A stretch of DNA of 64,000 nt from Smittia aterrima. Taxonomy: Eukaryota; Arthropoda; Insecta; Diptera; Chironomidae. The notes beneath the pieces were generated by a model. The model saw only the letters and a program-made list of their open reading frames with translations. It was not told the DNA's origin and did not search any database. Positions 53,254 through 62,371 of the stretch are shown here, in pieces. Both the position numbers and the translations under genes were made by a program. The DNA lies in NCBI GenBank assembly GCA_033063855.1, contig CP093829.1, positions 8,690,243 through 8,754,242 of the forward strand, given 5' to 3'. Positions within the stretch are counted from its first letter, which is position 1. Every line of letters starts with the position of its first letter.

Positions 53254-53535
53254 TCATCCTAACAAAAGCACAAGTAGTGGTTTCAAAAAATTTGCAAGTC
53301 CTTTCAATAGCCATCCGAGGAGAGATCCAAAAATCGGTACCGATGCAATTAAGTTATCGCCTGCTTCTTGTAAGAATGCGTAAAATATTTCGCTATATCC
53401 TAAAGGAATGAGACCCGAAAAAGCATGCACAGCTGGAACTAAGAAATTCAAAATTTAGAAAATGACACTTCAATTCATTGTGTACTTACTGCTGATCGCA
53501 ACCAACGCCATTGAAATGAATAAAACGATTTTCAT
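53254..53535 (-). CDS. Small secreted hydrophobic peptide, 76 residues
   Basis: Two exons on the minus strand: 53490-53535 and 53254-53438. A 51-bp GT-AG intron (gtaagt ... ttcttag) splits an Ile codon. The N-terminus MKIVLFISMALVAIS followed by IPAVHA is a classic signal peptide with a likely cut after the Ala of AVHA (residue 21). The mature part is about 55 residues with no cysteine, starts FSGLIPLGYSEI, and has an amphipathic, weakly basic stretch GWLLKGLANFLKPLL ending in Leu-rich sequence and Gly. This fits a membrane-active or antimicrobial-like peptide, but no family is recognised and function is unproven. A TATA box and initiator sit at sensible distances upstream. Neighbours are unrelated repeats and a zinc-finger gene. 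Confidence 0.72.
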
Positions 53536-53565
53536 TTTGTTGAACTTTTCGTAACTTGAAAAAGA

Positions 53566-53603
53566 TCTGAAGTGAAAAATTGGTCTCCAATCAGCCGTTT
53601 ATA
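53566..53603 (-). promoter_or_regulatory. TATA box and initiator of the secreted peptide gene
   Basis: Reading on the minus strand, TATAAA (53598-53603) is followed about 30 bases later by TCACTTCAG, an arthropod initiator-like sequence. The ATG lies about 35 bases further on. The spacing is that of a focused insect core promoter. Confidence 0.6.
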
Positions 53604-53689
53604 TTCAATTTTTTTCTAAAAAGTTTTTATTTAGGAACATTATAAAGACACGAGTTACATATACAATAACAGCATCAATACCTGAAGAC

Positions 53690-54010
53690 GTGATTTATTA
53701 GTTTAAACTCTAGGACCGTGTTCCAGACTGTGACGGCCAAGCGGTAATGGGTCTTGAGCATTCCCTTCCTAATGAACCGATCCACACTGTGGACGTAGGC
53801 GACGGAGTTCCCTCTCAAAATCCTCCCCAAAGATCTGGTAGTAATACCAGATTGAGTAAGGCAGTACCGACTAATAGAAGTCGTCAGACTTCTCGAACTA
53901 TGTACCAGTGAAAACATCCTCCGATCAGCAAAAATGATCACAGGAGGATGTAGAGGTTCATGCGGTCTCGCCAGCCTTGAGCTGCCGAACCAGGTATTGA
54001 CCATCCAATC
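53690..54010 (-). other. Unidentified GC-richer segment with an open frame
   Basis: About 320 bp stands out in base composition from the AT-rich flanks. On the minus strand it is open for 112 codons (53675-54013; begins MDWMVNTWFGSSRLARP). I recognise no domain. It could be a fragment of a mobile element, a processed noncoding RNA copy or an unknown gene. It has no splice partner that I can find. Confidence 0.3.
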
Positions 54011-54236
54011 CAATTTTAAACTGCATATAGTAATTTGTCTTCCAACAAACAGCTAAAATTCTTGCCCTCCGACAGACACCTAATCCGCTTGCTTCTTGTA
54101 CTACCAAAATTTTTATTCTAATTTTTTCTTTATCGAAAAAATGCAATAAAATTTTGCTCCGTAGTTTAATTACGTTTTTACAGCGTTTTTCCAATAGTCC
54201 GTCACATTTTGACAAACAAACTCATTTTTAAATAGT

Positions 54237-54242
54237 TTTATT
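54237..54242 (-). terminator. Polyadenylation signal of ZfA
   Basis: AATAAA on the minus strand, 40 bases past the stop codon of ZfA. Confidence 0.65.
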
Positions 54243-54281
54243 AAAATTAATGCGGGAAATATTTTTATTTTCTGACAATTC

Positions 54282-56378
54282 TTATTTTGATTCGGCTGAT
54301 TCTTTTTCCTTATGAACATTCGTCTTATGTCGATTGAGATGATAATTAGAAAAAAAGACTTTTGAGCACAACTGCGAAATAAAGAAAATCTTAGAAAGTG
54401 AAAAATATTGAAAGCTTATAAACTTACCTCGCATTTCACTCGACCAGCTTTCTGATGCATTTTCCGATAATGTTTTTGAACATGATCCTTAAATTTGAAT
54501 GTCAATCCACATTCTGGATAGCTGCATGCGTAAGGACGTTGATTTTGGTCGCTGGCGTGCAGTCGATCATGCAATGAAAGTGAGTAAGCTGAAGCGTAAC
54601 TCTTCTCGCAGATCGTGCATCGAAATCTAAACGAAATGAATAAATGAGTTGAATAAATCAAATTCAAAGTTTTATCATTTACTTGTCAGGATCGTCATGA
54701 GTTTTTCGATGACGCAGCATTGCTGATCGATAGTTGAAGCCTTCATTGCATATTTCACATTCATGCGGTCGCAGATTCAAGTGAACGTTTTTGTGATCGC
54801 TTAGATGTGCGCTGTACATAAAGGAAGCATTGCAATCCTGATGATCACACTTGAAAGGTTTATCGCCAGATGAGCTCGAGTGATATTTCAATTTATGCTT
54901 CTCATACTTTTGCACAAGAACGCTCTTGAAACAAATTTCACAAGTCACACGTTCGTGAGTGTCGATATGTGCGAGCAGTTGTTTCTTCAATCGAAATGTT
55001 TGTTCGCAATACGTGCAACCGTAAGGAAGTAATTCAGTGTGAAGACTGTCGTTGTGATCTTGTAAAGCATTCTTCGTAGAAAAGCTTCTTTGGCAATGAT
55101 GGCACCAATGTTTGTAAGGATCTGTATGAATTTTTTGATGAGTCGTCAAACCGTTCTTCGCTCGAAACGTTTCCGCACAATAATCACATGAGTAAGGTTT
55201 GATTCCTAGATGAAGGTTTATGTGATCATTAAGTTGTGAATGGATTTTAAATCTTCGTTGACATCCCTCGTATTCACATTTGTAAGGTTTGAGCTCATCG
55301 GGAATCTTTTTGATTCGTTCTTTTTTCACGCGAGTTTTGATTGGAAATAATCTTTGAACCTTCGAATATTGCCACAAACCTTTGTGTCGAAGAATGTGAA
55401 CTTTAACTTCTTGTCGAGTTTTAAATTTCGATCCACAAATATCGCAGCAGAAACTTTTCTCTTGATGAGTTTTGAGATGTGCATTTAGTTGAGTTGATGT
55501 CACGAAAATTTTCGAGCAGATGTGGCAGAGGGAACTTTTTGTTGGGCCAGATGATTTTTCGTGCTCGCGGAAATGAATATCAAGCTCATTCTGTGACTTA
55601 AAACGACTTCGGCAATACTTTCTCGTACAGAGAAATTCGTTTGATGGATCGTGCTCAGATTTCCAATGAATGTGAAGAAGATTTCGATTTGGAGATGAGT
55701 AGGAGCAGCTTTCACAAACAAAGTAAGGTTTGGGTTCTCTGCCACTTAGTTTAAAAGAACTTCTTAATAAAAATTCTTCTGAACGGTTATTGATGAAATC
55801 GTCTTCAAACAAACTCTCGCTTTTCAAATTGTCCTCGAGCTTTGGGTCTTTTTGAATAATTTCAAAAGTGGGACTTCCAACGACGAAATTTTCCATAAGA
55901 TGATCAATAAGATTTGATTGAATCAATTTGCCATCAGCACAAAGACAGAACTTCATTGGAATGTTTAATTCGTTGAATATCCTTACTATCGAAATAAAAG
56001 GAAAATTATTTCAAAGAAAAAAGGGAAGAGGTATAATTTACATTCATCAGCATGTCTCTCTCGAAGGTGCTCGGAGAAGGTTTCCTGAATTTTCGAGCCT
56101 ATCAAACACAGACGAACAGTTGTAGTTTCACTTTCTTCTCTTGACAAGATGCTTGACATTATAAGCCTAATGAGATCAGATTTTATCTTCAGTCCATCAT
56201 TACAGCAACAAACTCCTGTAAGAGATTTGGAAAAGTTTAAACTGACGTCTTAGTTCAGGATAATTTCAATACCTCCTTCATGTTGAATTTGAATATGCTT
56301 GGCAAGGATTTCTTGAAGTTTCACTCCATTATTAGAAATGACACAACAATTCTTCCTCTCTTTGCTCTGGTTTTCCAT
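54282..56378 (-). CDS. ZfA: C2H2 zinc-finger protein, 14 fingers, duplicated N-terminal Cys/His module pair
   Basis: Probable nuclear sequence-specific DNA-binding protein. Five exons: 56273-56378, 56042-56215, 54683-55985, 54428-54626 and 54282-54371. All junctions are GT-AG and in phase, giving 623 residues. The last exon begins LCSKVF and completes the finger that starts KCE at the end of exon 4. Fourteen C2H2 fingers lie between about residues 184 and 615. The N-terminus has four small modules: C11-H33 (type 1), C38-C40 onward (type 2), C72-H85-H90 (type 1) and C107-C109-H122 (type 2). Several ligand positions are lost, so zinc binding there is doubtful. The exon layout 1 | 2+1 | 2+fingers shows a duplication of the two-exon unit found once in ZfB-ZfD. 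It lies head-to-head with ZfB over 212 bp. The exon 3 acceptor was chosen because the alternative AG four bases later makes a stop. Confidence 0.88.
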
Positions 56379-56590
56379 ATTTATTCGATTTTCATTTGAT
56401 TTTCAAATTTTCTTAAAAATGTAAACAAAAGTTTTAGTACAAAAATGTTCTAAAATCTCTGGAATTGAAATCAAAACACAAAACACAAATTATTCTTAAA
56501 TTCGGTTTTATTCGACTCGTTTCTTAGAAGAATAGGAAAAATTTACTCGTGATAATTTTGCAAATCGGAACCACCAATAAGATTGGGAAA
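56379..56590. promoter_or_regulatory. Divergent promoter of ZfA and ZfB
   Basis: 212 bp between two start codons. At 56421-56455 it contains GTAAACAAAAGTTTTAGTAC and then GTTCTAAAA, closely similar to sequence upstream of ZfC and ZfD. GTAAACA also fits a forkhead-factor core site. No TATA box is clear. Confidence 0.55.
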
Positions 56591-58047
56591 ATGGAGCGAA
56601 GTAAAGTTAATCGAAGTTCTTTTGAAAAAATGAGTCCTCGTCAACAATACGATTTCATTCGGCATAAGCAGATGACAAGCTGTTTGCTTTGCATTGAAGG
56701 CAAACGAATGCGAGATCAGCTCGCGGATCATTTTATTGTTCATCACCAAGGTTTGAATAAAAATAAATTAATTTTACAGTTTCTTAAAATCTGAATCTTT
56801 TAGATCTGCGAAGTAAGCAATACACTTCATCCTGCAATTGCCCAGAGGCCTTGAAATTGCAGATAAAACTCCTGGATCATTTGCTGGAACATGTCATGAA
56901 GAAGCGCAAACATCAATGCAAACCAATTCCAAAACCAAGTTCACGATCAAAAGTTGTTCAAGAAGTGATTACGATTGATGATGAAGACGAGCCAATGAAG
57001 GAAGAAGAAGGAAATGATGAAAATAATTCAATGGACGACTATAATGGAGGAGATGTTAACGACAACGGAAATGAATCAGAAGACTATTTTACACCACTTA
57101 CGAAAACGATACCTTCACGAAAGATCAACAACGCCCAATTGACATTTCCATTTAAATGCAATCTTTGCATTAAGTCCTTCAAAATGGAAGAACATCTCGA
57201 CATTCACATGTTTACGCACAACGAAAAGCCTCAAGATCCTAATCTGACTCAACCTGTTACTTGCGACTTTCCCGACTGTGGAAAAGTTTTCATCTCTCAA
57301 ACACTTTTGTCAAATCATAAAAGTCAGATTCATGAGAAGCGAATGTGTGAGAAGTGCTCAGATATGGTCCCATCGAACCGAATGAAAACTCATATGAGAA
57401 TGAAACATGCAGCTGACATGCCGCCGTCAGGAAAAAACTTGAAATGTTCGTTCCCAGATTGTGAGGCAGGCTTCAGAACTTATGCTTCATTGAGACATCA
57501 TCGCATAACAAATCATCGAGAAAAGCGAGAGTTCATGTGTGAGTTCTGCTCAGACATCTTCCCAAGTGAAGCATCGTTGAATAATCATCGCATTCGTCAT
57601 ACGGAACCTGATAAATGGCGTTGTGAAGAGTGCAAGAAGACTTACACTAATAAGCGATCGTTAGACAAGCACAAGCAAAGAGTTCATGAAGGGATAGCAA
57701 ATGCTCCACGAAACTTCCATTGCGATCAATGTCCAAAAACTTACATCAGAGCAAGAGACCTTGAAGATCACATCCAAAAAATCCACATTGAAGGGAAACC
57801 TGTCTACAAGCCGAAGCAAAAGCATCATCCAGTCTTCTGCACGGTATTTACTCATTAATAGAATGAAGAATTTTGAAACTAATTTTTATTTTTCTTTCAG
57901 ATTTGTGATAAGAAAATATCGAGAAAAGCTCATTTGGTCAGGCATCTCAGAAACATCCATAAAGTCATCGACCAAAATGAAATCGAAGCACTCGTGCAAG
58001 GAGAAGAATACTTAGAAATAGATCCCAAAGAAGAATTTGTCGAGTAA
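56591..58047 (+). CDS. ZfB: C2H2 zinc-finger protein, 8 fingers, N-terminal Cys/His module pair
   Basis: Three exons (56591-56750, 56804-57843, 57901-58047) give 448 residues. The first intron is phase 1 and splits an Asp codon; the second separates FCT from ICDKK inside the last finger. Residues 31-52 form module 1 (CLLC ... H47), CX2CX12HX3-4H. Residues 64-83 form module 2 (CNC ... H79 ... H83), CXCX12HX3H. An acidic, Asn-rich linker follows, then eight C2H2 fingers to near the C-terminus. Finger 3 is an odd short type (CX2CX11HX4H, with PSNRMK in place of the usual Phe/Leu core) that also occurs in ZfC and ZfD. Probable nuclear DNA-binding regulator; target unknown. I chose the ATG at 56591 because ZfC has an equally long first exon and aligns from that Met. 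Its 3' end converges on ZfC. Confidence 0.9.
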
Positions 58048-58054
58048 ATTTTCA

Positions 58055-58060
58055 TTTATT
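58055..58060 (-). terminator. Polyadenylation signal of ZfC
   Basis: AATAAA on the minus strand, 35 bases past the ZfC stop. Cleavage 10-30 bases downstream would fall at the end of the ZfB coding region, so the two 3' ends overlap. Confidence 0.65.
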
Positions 58061-58094
58061 TCATTTAAATTGCGATTAGAGTCAAGTGAGATTG

Positions 58095-59543
58095 TTAAAT
58101 GAAAGAAGCAGGATCGGTCAAGTTTTGATTTTCATTTGTTTGATTTTTAGTTTTAAATATTTGATGAACGTTTCTCATGTGGCGGTCAAGATGATATTTT
58201 CGTATAAACATCTTCGAGCAAATCTAAAAGAAAAATTGGAGTTTATCATTTTATGAATTTGTAAATTTAAAAATAAGTTTTCTTACCGAACAATAAACCT
58301 CAACTTTCTTTGGTCGATAAACGGTTGACTTTCCTTCGATGTGAATTGTTTGCTGGTGGTCTAATAACTGCGTTTGTCGAATGAAATCTTTTTTACAATC
58401 TGGATAATCGCATTTATACGGCCGTGGAGCTTGATTAGGAAGCTCAATTTCTGGATGTTTTCGAAGATGATGACGAACGTAAGATTTGTTGTCGTTAAAT
58501 GGTTGCTGACATATTTTACAACGGTAACTTTAATAAAAGAAGAGAAATAAATAAAACATAAAATGTTTAAAGCTTTTTGTCAACTTACCGATCAGGATCC
58601 GTGTGCTTTTTCCGATGTGCTCTCAGATTAGCTTTAGTTGGAAATGACATCGAACAGAACTCACACATGAACGGTCTGTCAGTACTGTGAGCTGTGCTGT
58701 TATGATAACGCAAAGCGTGATAAGATCGAAAAGCTTTTTTGCATCCTTCAACTTTACAATTAACAGTTTTCGCATTCATGTCGCCACCGAGATCGTGTAA
58801 TCTGATGTGTTCTGTCATTTTTGAAGCTCGAATCACCAATGAACATCTTTCACACATTTTCCTGTCGTGAATATTGTGCTTATGTTGTGCTAGGACGACT
58901 TTTGACTTGCAGATCTTTTGGCATCCAGGAAACACGCAAGGAAAGTAATTAGTGTGGCTTATGACATGCGTTATAAGGCATTTACGAGACTTGAAAGTTT
59001 TTGGACAACGATCGCACTGAAGGTTTTGATCTATCACTGGCGTCCGGAATCTTTTAATTTTAGTTGTCGTTTCTTCTTTCCTAACTGGTTCGAAGTTATC
59101 ATCGGAGTTGTTCGCATCGCCGTAACTTCTAACATCATCGTCGGATCGATTGTCCATTTCATCGTCTTTAACGAAAGTCGAGCTTTGATAAGTAGTTGAA
59201 GGCAATGTTTTGGGTAGACGTCTCCGCTTCTTCATGATATGTTTCATTAGGTGCGTCAGTAATTTTGTTTGAAGCTCCTTAGATTCAGGACATTCGCAGA
59301 AATAGATAAGTTGCTCATCACTCATATCTAAACGAAATGGCATTAATAAATTGTTAATTAAAACTGTAGAAGAAGTAATTCACCTGAATGTTGAGAAATG
59401 AAGTGATCTGCAAGCTTGTTTCTTAATTCTTTTCCTTCCAGACAGAGCAAACAACTTTTCATCTGCTTTCTTATCATAAACTCGTATTGCTCCATTGGAC
59501 TCTTCTCCTCAAAAGGAATTTTCTTATTTCTTATGTATTCCAT
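58095..59543 (-). CDS. ZfC: C2H2 zinc-finger protein, 8 fingers, N-terminal Cys/His module pair
   Basis: Four exons (59384-59543, 58589-59327, 58287-58527, 58095-58223), all GT-AG and in phase, give 422 residues. The first exon is 160 bases, the same as in ZfB, and ends in the same phase. Module 1 is at C31, C34, H47, H52 and module 2 at C64, C66, H79, H83, the same residue numbers as in ZfB. An acidic linker is followed by eight C2H2 fingers; finger 3 (KMCERCSLVIRASKMTEH) is the short atypical type. The last finger is split by an intron between YCS and ICS, as in ZfB. ZfB and ZfC are clear paralogs now lying tail-to-tail. The C-terminus after the last finger is short and Asn/Gln-rich. Role as DNA-binding protein is inferred from the fingers. 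Confidence 0.9.
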
Positions 59544-59600
59544 GATTAAATTTGTAAAAATGATTTTTGTTTACAAATATTTTATGTTCTAAATAGTTTT
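59544..59600 (-). promoter_or_regulatory. Upstream region of ZfC with shared motif
   Basis: TGTTTACAAATATTTTATG and then TTCTAAA lie within 60 bases of the start codon. They match the order of elements upstream of ZfA/ZfB and ZfD, including the forkhead-like TGTTTAC. Confidence 0.45.
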
Positions 59601-59699
59601 TTCTCGCGTACTAAACACGAAATTTAAAAAATATCCCCAACGGACGCTTAAGATTGCATTATCAATAGAATTTAATTTCTTTGTGTTTAAATTCATTGC

Positions 59700-59705
59700 T
59701 TTATT
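59700..59705 (-). terminator. Polyadenylation signal of ZfD
   Basis: AATAAA on the minus strand, 41 bases past the ZfD stop codon. Confidence 0.65.
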
Positions 59706-59745
59706 GAACGACAAACATTTTTCATGTCAAATGTCTGGCTCAGAT

Positions 59746-62268
59746 CTATTCACGATAATCTATGTCAGGATGTTGTTTCTTCATGTGTCTTGTCCAACCG
59801 CTGCGATGACTAAAATGCTTTTCGCAAATCTTGCAAGTTCTTTCAATTTTCTCAGTGATCGAACGTGGAAGCCCATGGACACGACAGCAATGCTCGTGAA
59901 CATAACGAGGTTTTGAAAAACTCTTTCCACAATCAGCATGTGGACAAGGAAAAGGATTTTCTGACTTCCTCTGCTCGGATATTGATTGATTATGAGTTCT
60001 CCTTGCGTGCATCTGAAGATAACGGAATTTCTCAAACTTTTTATTGCAACCTTGAGCAACGCATTTAAAATTGAGAATTGGAGAACTTCGATCTTCTGCT
60101 GCTTTCGAATGCTTTCGTCGAATATGTCGCTTGAGAGTGGAAGGTTCAGAAAAGTTGATTTCACATTTGCTGCAGTAGAGCTTTTCAGGATTTGTGTGTC
60201 TCACAAGATGTTTCCTCAGCGATCTCGTGCTCGAGAATTTCTTTGAGCAAAATTCACACATCAATGGTTTGAGTTTTAAGTGAACAGCGTTGTTGTGGTT
60301 GATCAAAGCTTGTCTTGAGCTTAGTCTTGCTGTACATTCAGGATATTCGCACTCGAACAAATGAGATTCGTCTTTTGAGTGATGAATTAGGAAATGTCTC
60401 TTCATCTTCGAAGGTGGAACAAGCATCGAGCACTGGTCGCACATTTTCTTCTTGTGAACTGTCGTTTCATGGCTTTTAAGATTTCTTTGAACTGTGAACT
60501 TGGCTGAGCAGTTTGGATAATCACAAGTGAAAGTTTGACTCGTGTCGTGTCGCAATTTGTGCAGTCGAAGTTGTCGAGGGTTTTTCAATGTCTTATCGCA
60601 TTCGCTACATTTTAAGTTGATCGGTGGTTTGACCTTCAGTGGTTTCTTCGTGGCTATTGATTTGTTGGTGAAATGAACTTTTTTGAAATGTTCTTTGAGT
60701 CCTGGTTTATCAATAAAGCGACTGCCACAATAGTCACACACGAGATTCCTCGCTTTGTGTAATGCATTGTGAGTTCGTAAGCCTTGAATGCTGGCGAATG
60801 AAAACTGAGGACATTTCTCGCATTTAAATTTGTTGTCTGGATCATGTTGCGCTTTCAAATCTGAATGAGAATTCTGTGAATTTTAAGTAATGAAACAGTA
60901 ACTAGAGAGCACGGTGGATGTCTCCGGCCTTCGGCCTAAGACACAACCACGCAACCCGCGACGGTCGCTACGCGACCTATACGCCGGTTAAACTCCGGCC
61001 CATTTTTTTACAGTTTAACCAACTTATTTTTGGGTTTCAAAATTATCCGGATAATGGACAAAATACTGGATAAATATCCAATTATCCAATTTTTATTTTG
61101 TCCGGAAAATGGACAAAAATACTGGATAAATATCCATTTATCCAATTTTTATTTTGTCCGGATAATGGCCAAGTCTAGTTGTTACAAGTCAGCACACAAA
61201 AGACCAGCTCGCTAGCTCTCAATTCATTATTATAACTATTTATAACTATGTATAACTATGTATAACTATTTATAACTATGTATAACTATTTATAACTATG
61301 TATAACTATTTATAACTATGTATAACTATGTATAACTATTTATAACTATTAGACCATGTGTATGGGAGGTACCAGAAGGGGAGGCGCTAGAGTGCTCATT
61401 TTCAATAGGGTTTCTCCGAGGAACAATACAAAGTTGCAAACCAAATTTGAGCGCGCTAGCTGCATTGGTTCGAGAGTTATGGTGTTTACAGACATACATA
61501 CATACATACATACATACATACATACACACACGAATCCGGACAGGATTTTTTTTATTGGTTTTTCTGGCTTAAAATATCATGAAACGTCGAGAAAAGTGAA
61601 ATATAATGGTGGTTATATTTTTTTATTTCTTGACCGAAAACAATACTCCGGGCCCGACAATTTTTTGAAAAAAAATCGTGTGGGCCGGAGTGATATTCAT
61701 ACTCACGTCTTGTAAGGCATCTCTTTTCATGATAAGTTGCACTACAGAGATCACATCGAATATTTCGCTCTTTCAAATTCTCATGATTTGTGTCTTCGTC
61801 TCCAAACAGCGAGTCGTTCCTGTCTGAAGCATAATCTTGTTCGTTAGAGTCTGTATCTTGTTCAAATGTATTTTCCACTTCTTCCTTTTCAAAGATTTCT
61901 ATTTCTGGTTCAACCTTTACTTCAAACTTCTTAAAAACATGTCGAAGCAAATGATCAACAAGCTTCGCTTGCAATTCAAAAGATTCTGGACAACTGCAGA
62001 CATTATTGATTTTTTCGTCTTTAAAATCTAAAAACAATGAAATTGATTAATTATTCAATCATTTCTGTTTTAACTTACTCGGATGATTTGAAGTGAAATG
62101 ATTTAAAAGAGAAATTTGTAAACGCTCGGCATCATCACACAAACAACAGTCACGATGCTGTTCTTTTTGACTTATCACAACTTGCTCGATTGGATAGCTT
62201 TCCAATGGTTTTTCAATGCGCAATACCTGATCAATCCTCTCTAATTTAATTTTCAAGTCTTTCATCAT
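59746..62268 (-). CDS. ZfD: C2H2 zinc-finger protein, 12 fingers, N-terminal Cys/His module pair
   Basis: Three exons (62079-62268, 61707-62027, 59746-60860) give 541 residues. Module 1 is C41-C44-H57-H62 (CX2CX12HX4H). The phase-1 intron splits an Asn codon and module 2 follows (C74, C76, H89, H93; CXCX12HX3H). An acidic linker leads to twelve C2H2 fingers from about residue 154 to the C-terminus. The first finger is split by the 846-bp second intron between LTR and HLKAQH; joining the exons restores a perfect finger, which supports the model. Finger 6 (KMCDQCSMLVPPSKMKRH) is the short atypical type shared with ZfB and ZfC. The second intron is loaded with repeats, unlike the 50-60 bp introns elsewhere in the cluster. 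It starts 103 bp from the divergent helicase gene. Inferred nuclear DNA-binding protein; target unknown. Confidence 0.9.
61231..61350 (+). repeat. Decamer minisatellite, 12 copies of TATAACTAT(T/G)
   Basis: Exactly twelve 10-bp units in 120 bp, differing only at the last base, with no indel. Such regularity suggests recent expansion. Confidence 0.97.
61493..61524 (+). repeat. (CATA)n microsatellite
   Basis: Eight CATA units, then a short CA run. It follows the unique block of the intronic insertion and may be its 3' simple-repeat tail. Confidence 0.9.
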
Positions 62269-62371
62269 TTTCTTGTTTACAAAAGTTTAGTACAAAAGTT
62301 TATTTTAGTTCTAAAAACTCGATTTGTTTTGTTTTGATTCAAAAAATCAATTTTGATTAATATTTGAGACA
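62269..62371. promoter_or_regulatory. Divergent promoter of ZfD and the ZNFX1-like helicase
   Basis: 103 bp separates the two start codons, so both 5'UTRs and core promoters must share it. It contains TTGTTTAC, then ACAAAAGTTTAGTACAAAA and TTCTAAAA (62274-62317), the element also found upstream of ZfA/ZfB. Confidence 0.6.

Larger units (their letters stand above)
60905..61700. mobile_element. Composite repeat insertion in intron 2 of ZfD
   Basis: A GC-rich block with strong hairpins (60905-61000) is followed by two and a half 55-56 bp repeats beginning TCCGG (61046, 61101, 61157). Next come the decamer array and a unique 140-bp block ending in (CATA)n at 61493-61524. CTCCGGCCCA at 60986-60995 has its exact inverse TGGGCCGGAG at 61682-61691, possible terminal inverted repeats of a nonautonomous DNA element. 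The family is not recognised. Confidence 0.55.

Noticed and set aside
61231..61350. CRISPR-like array
   Set aside because: The units are contiguous 10-mers without spacers in a eukaryotic intron, so it is a minisatellite.
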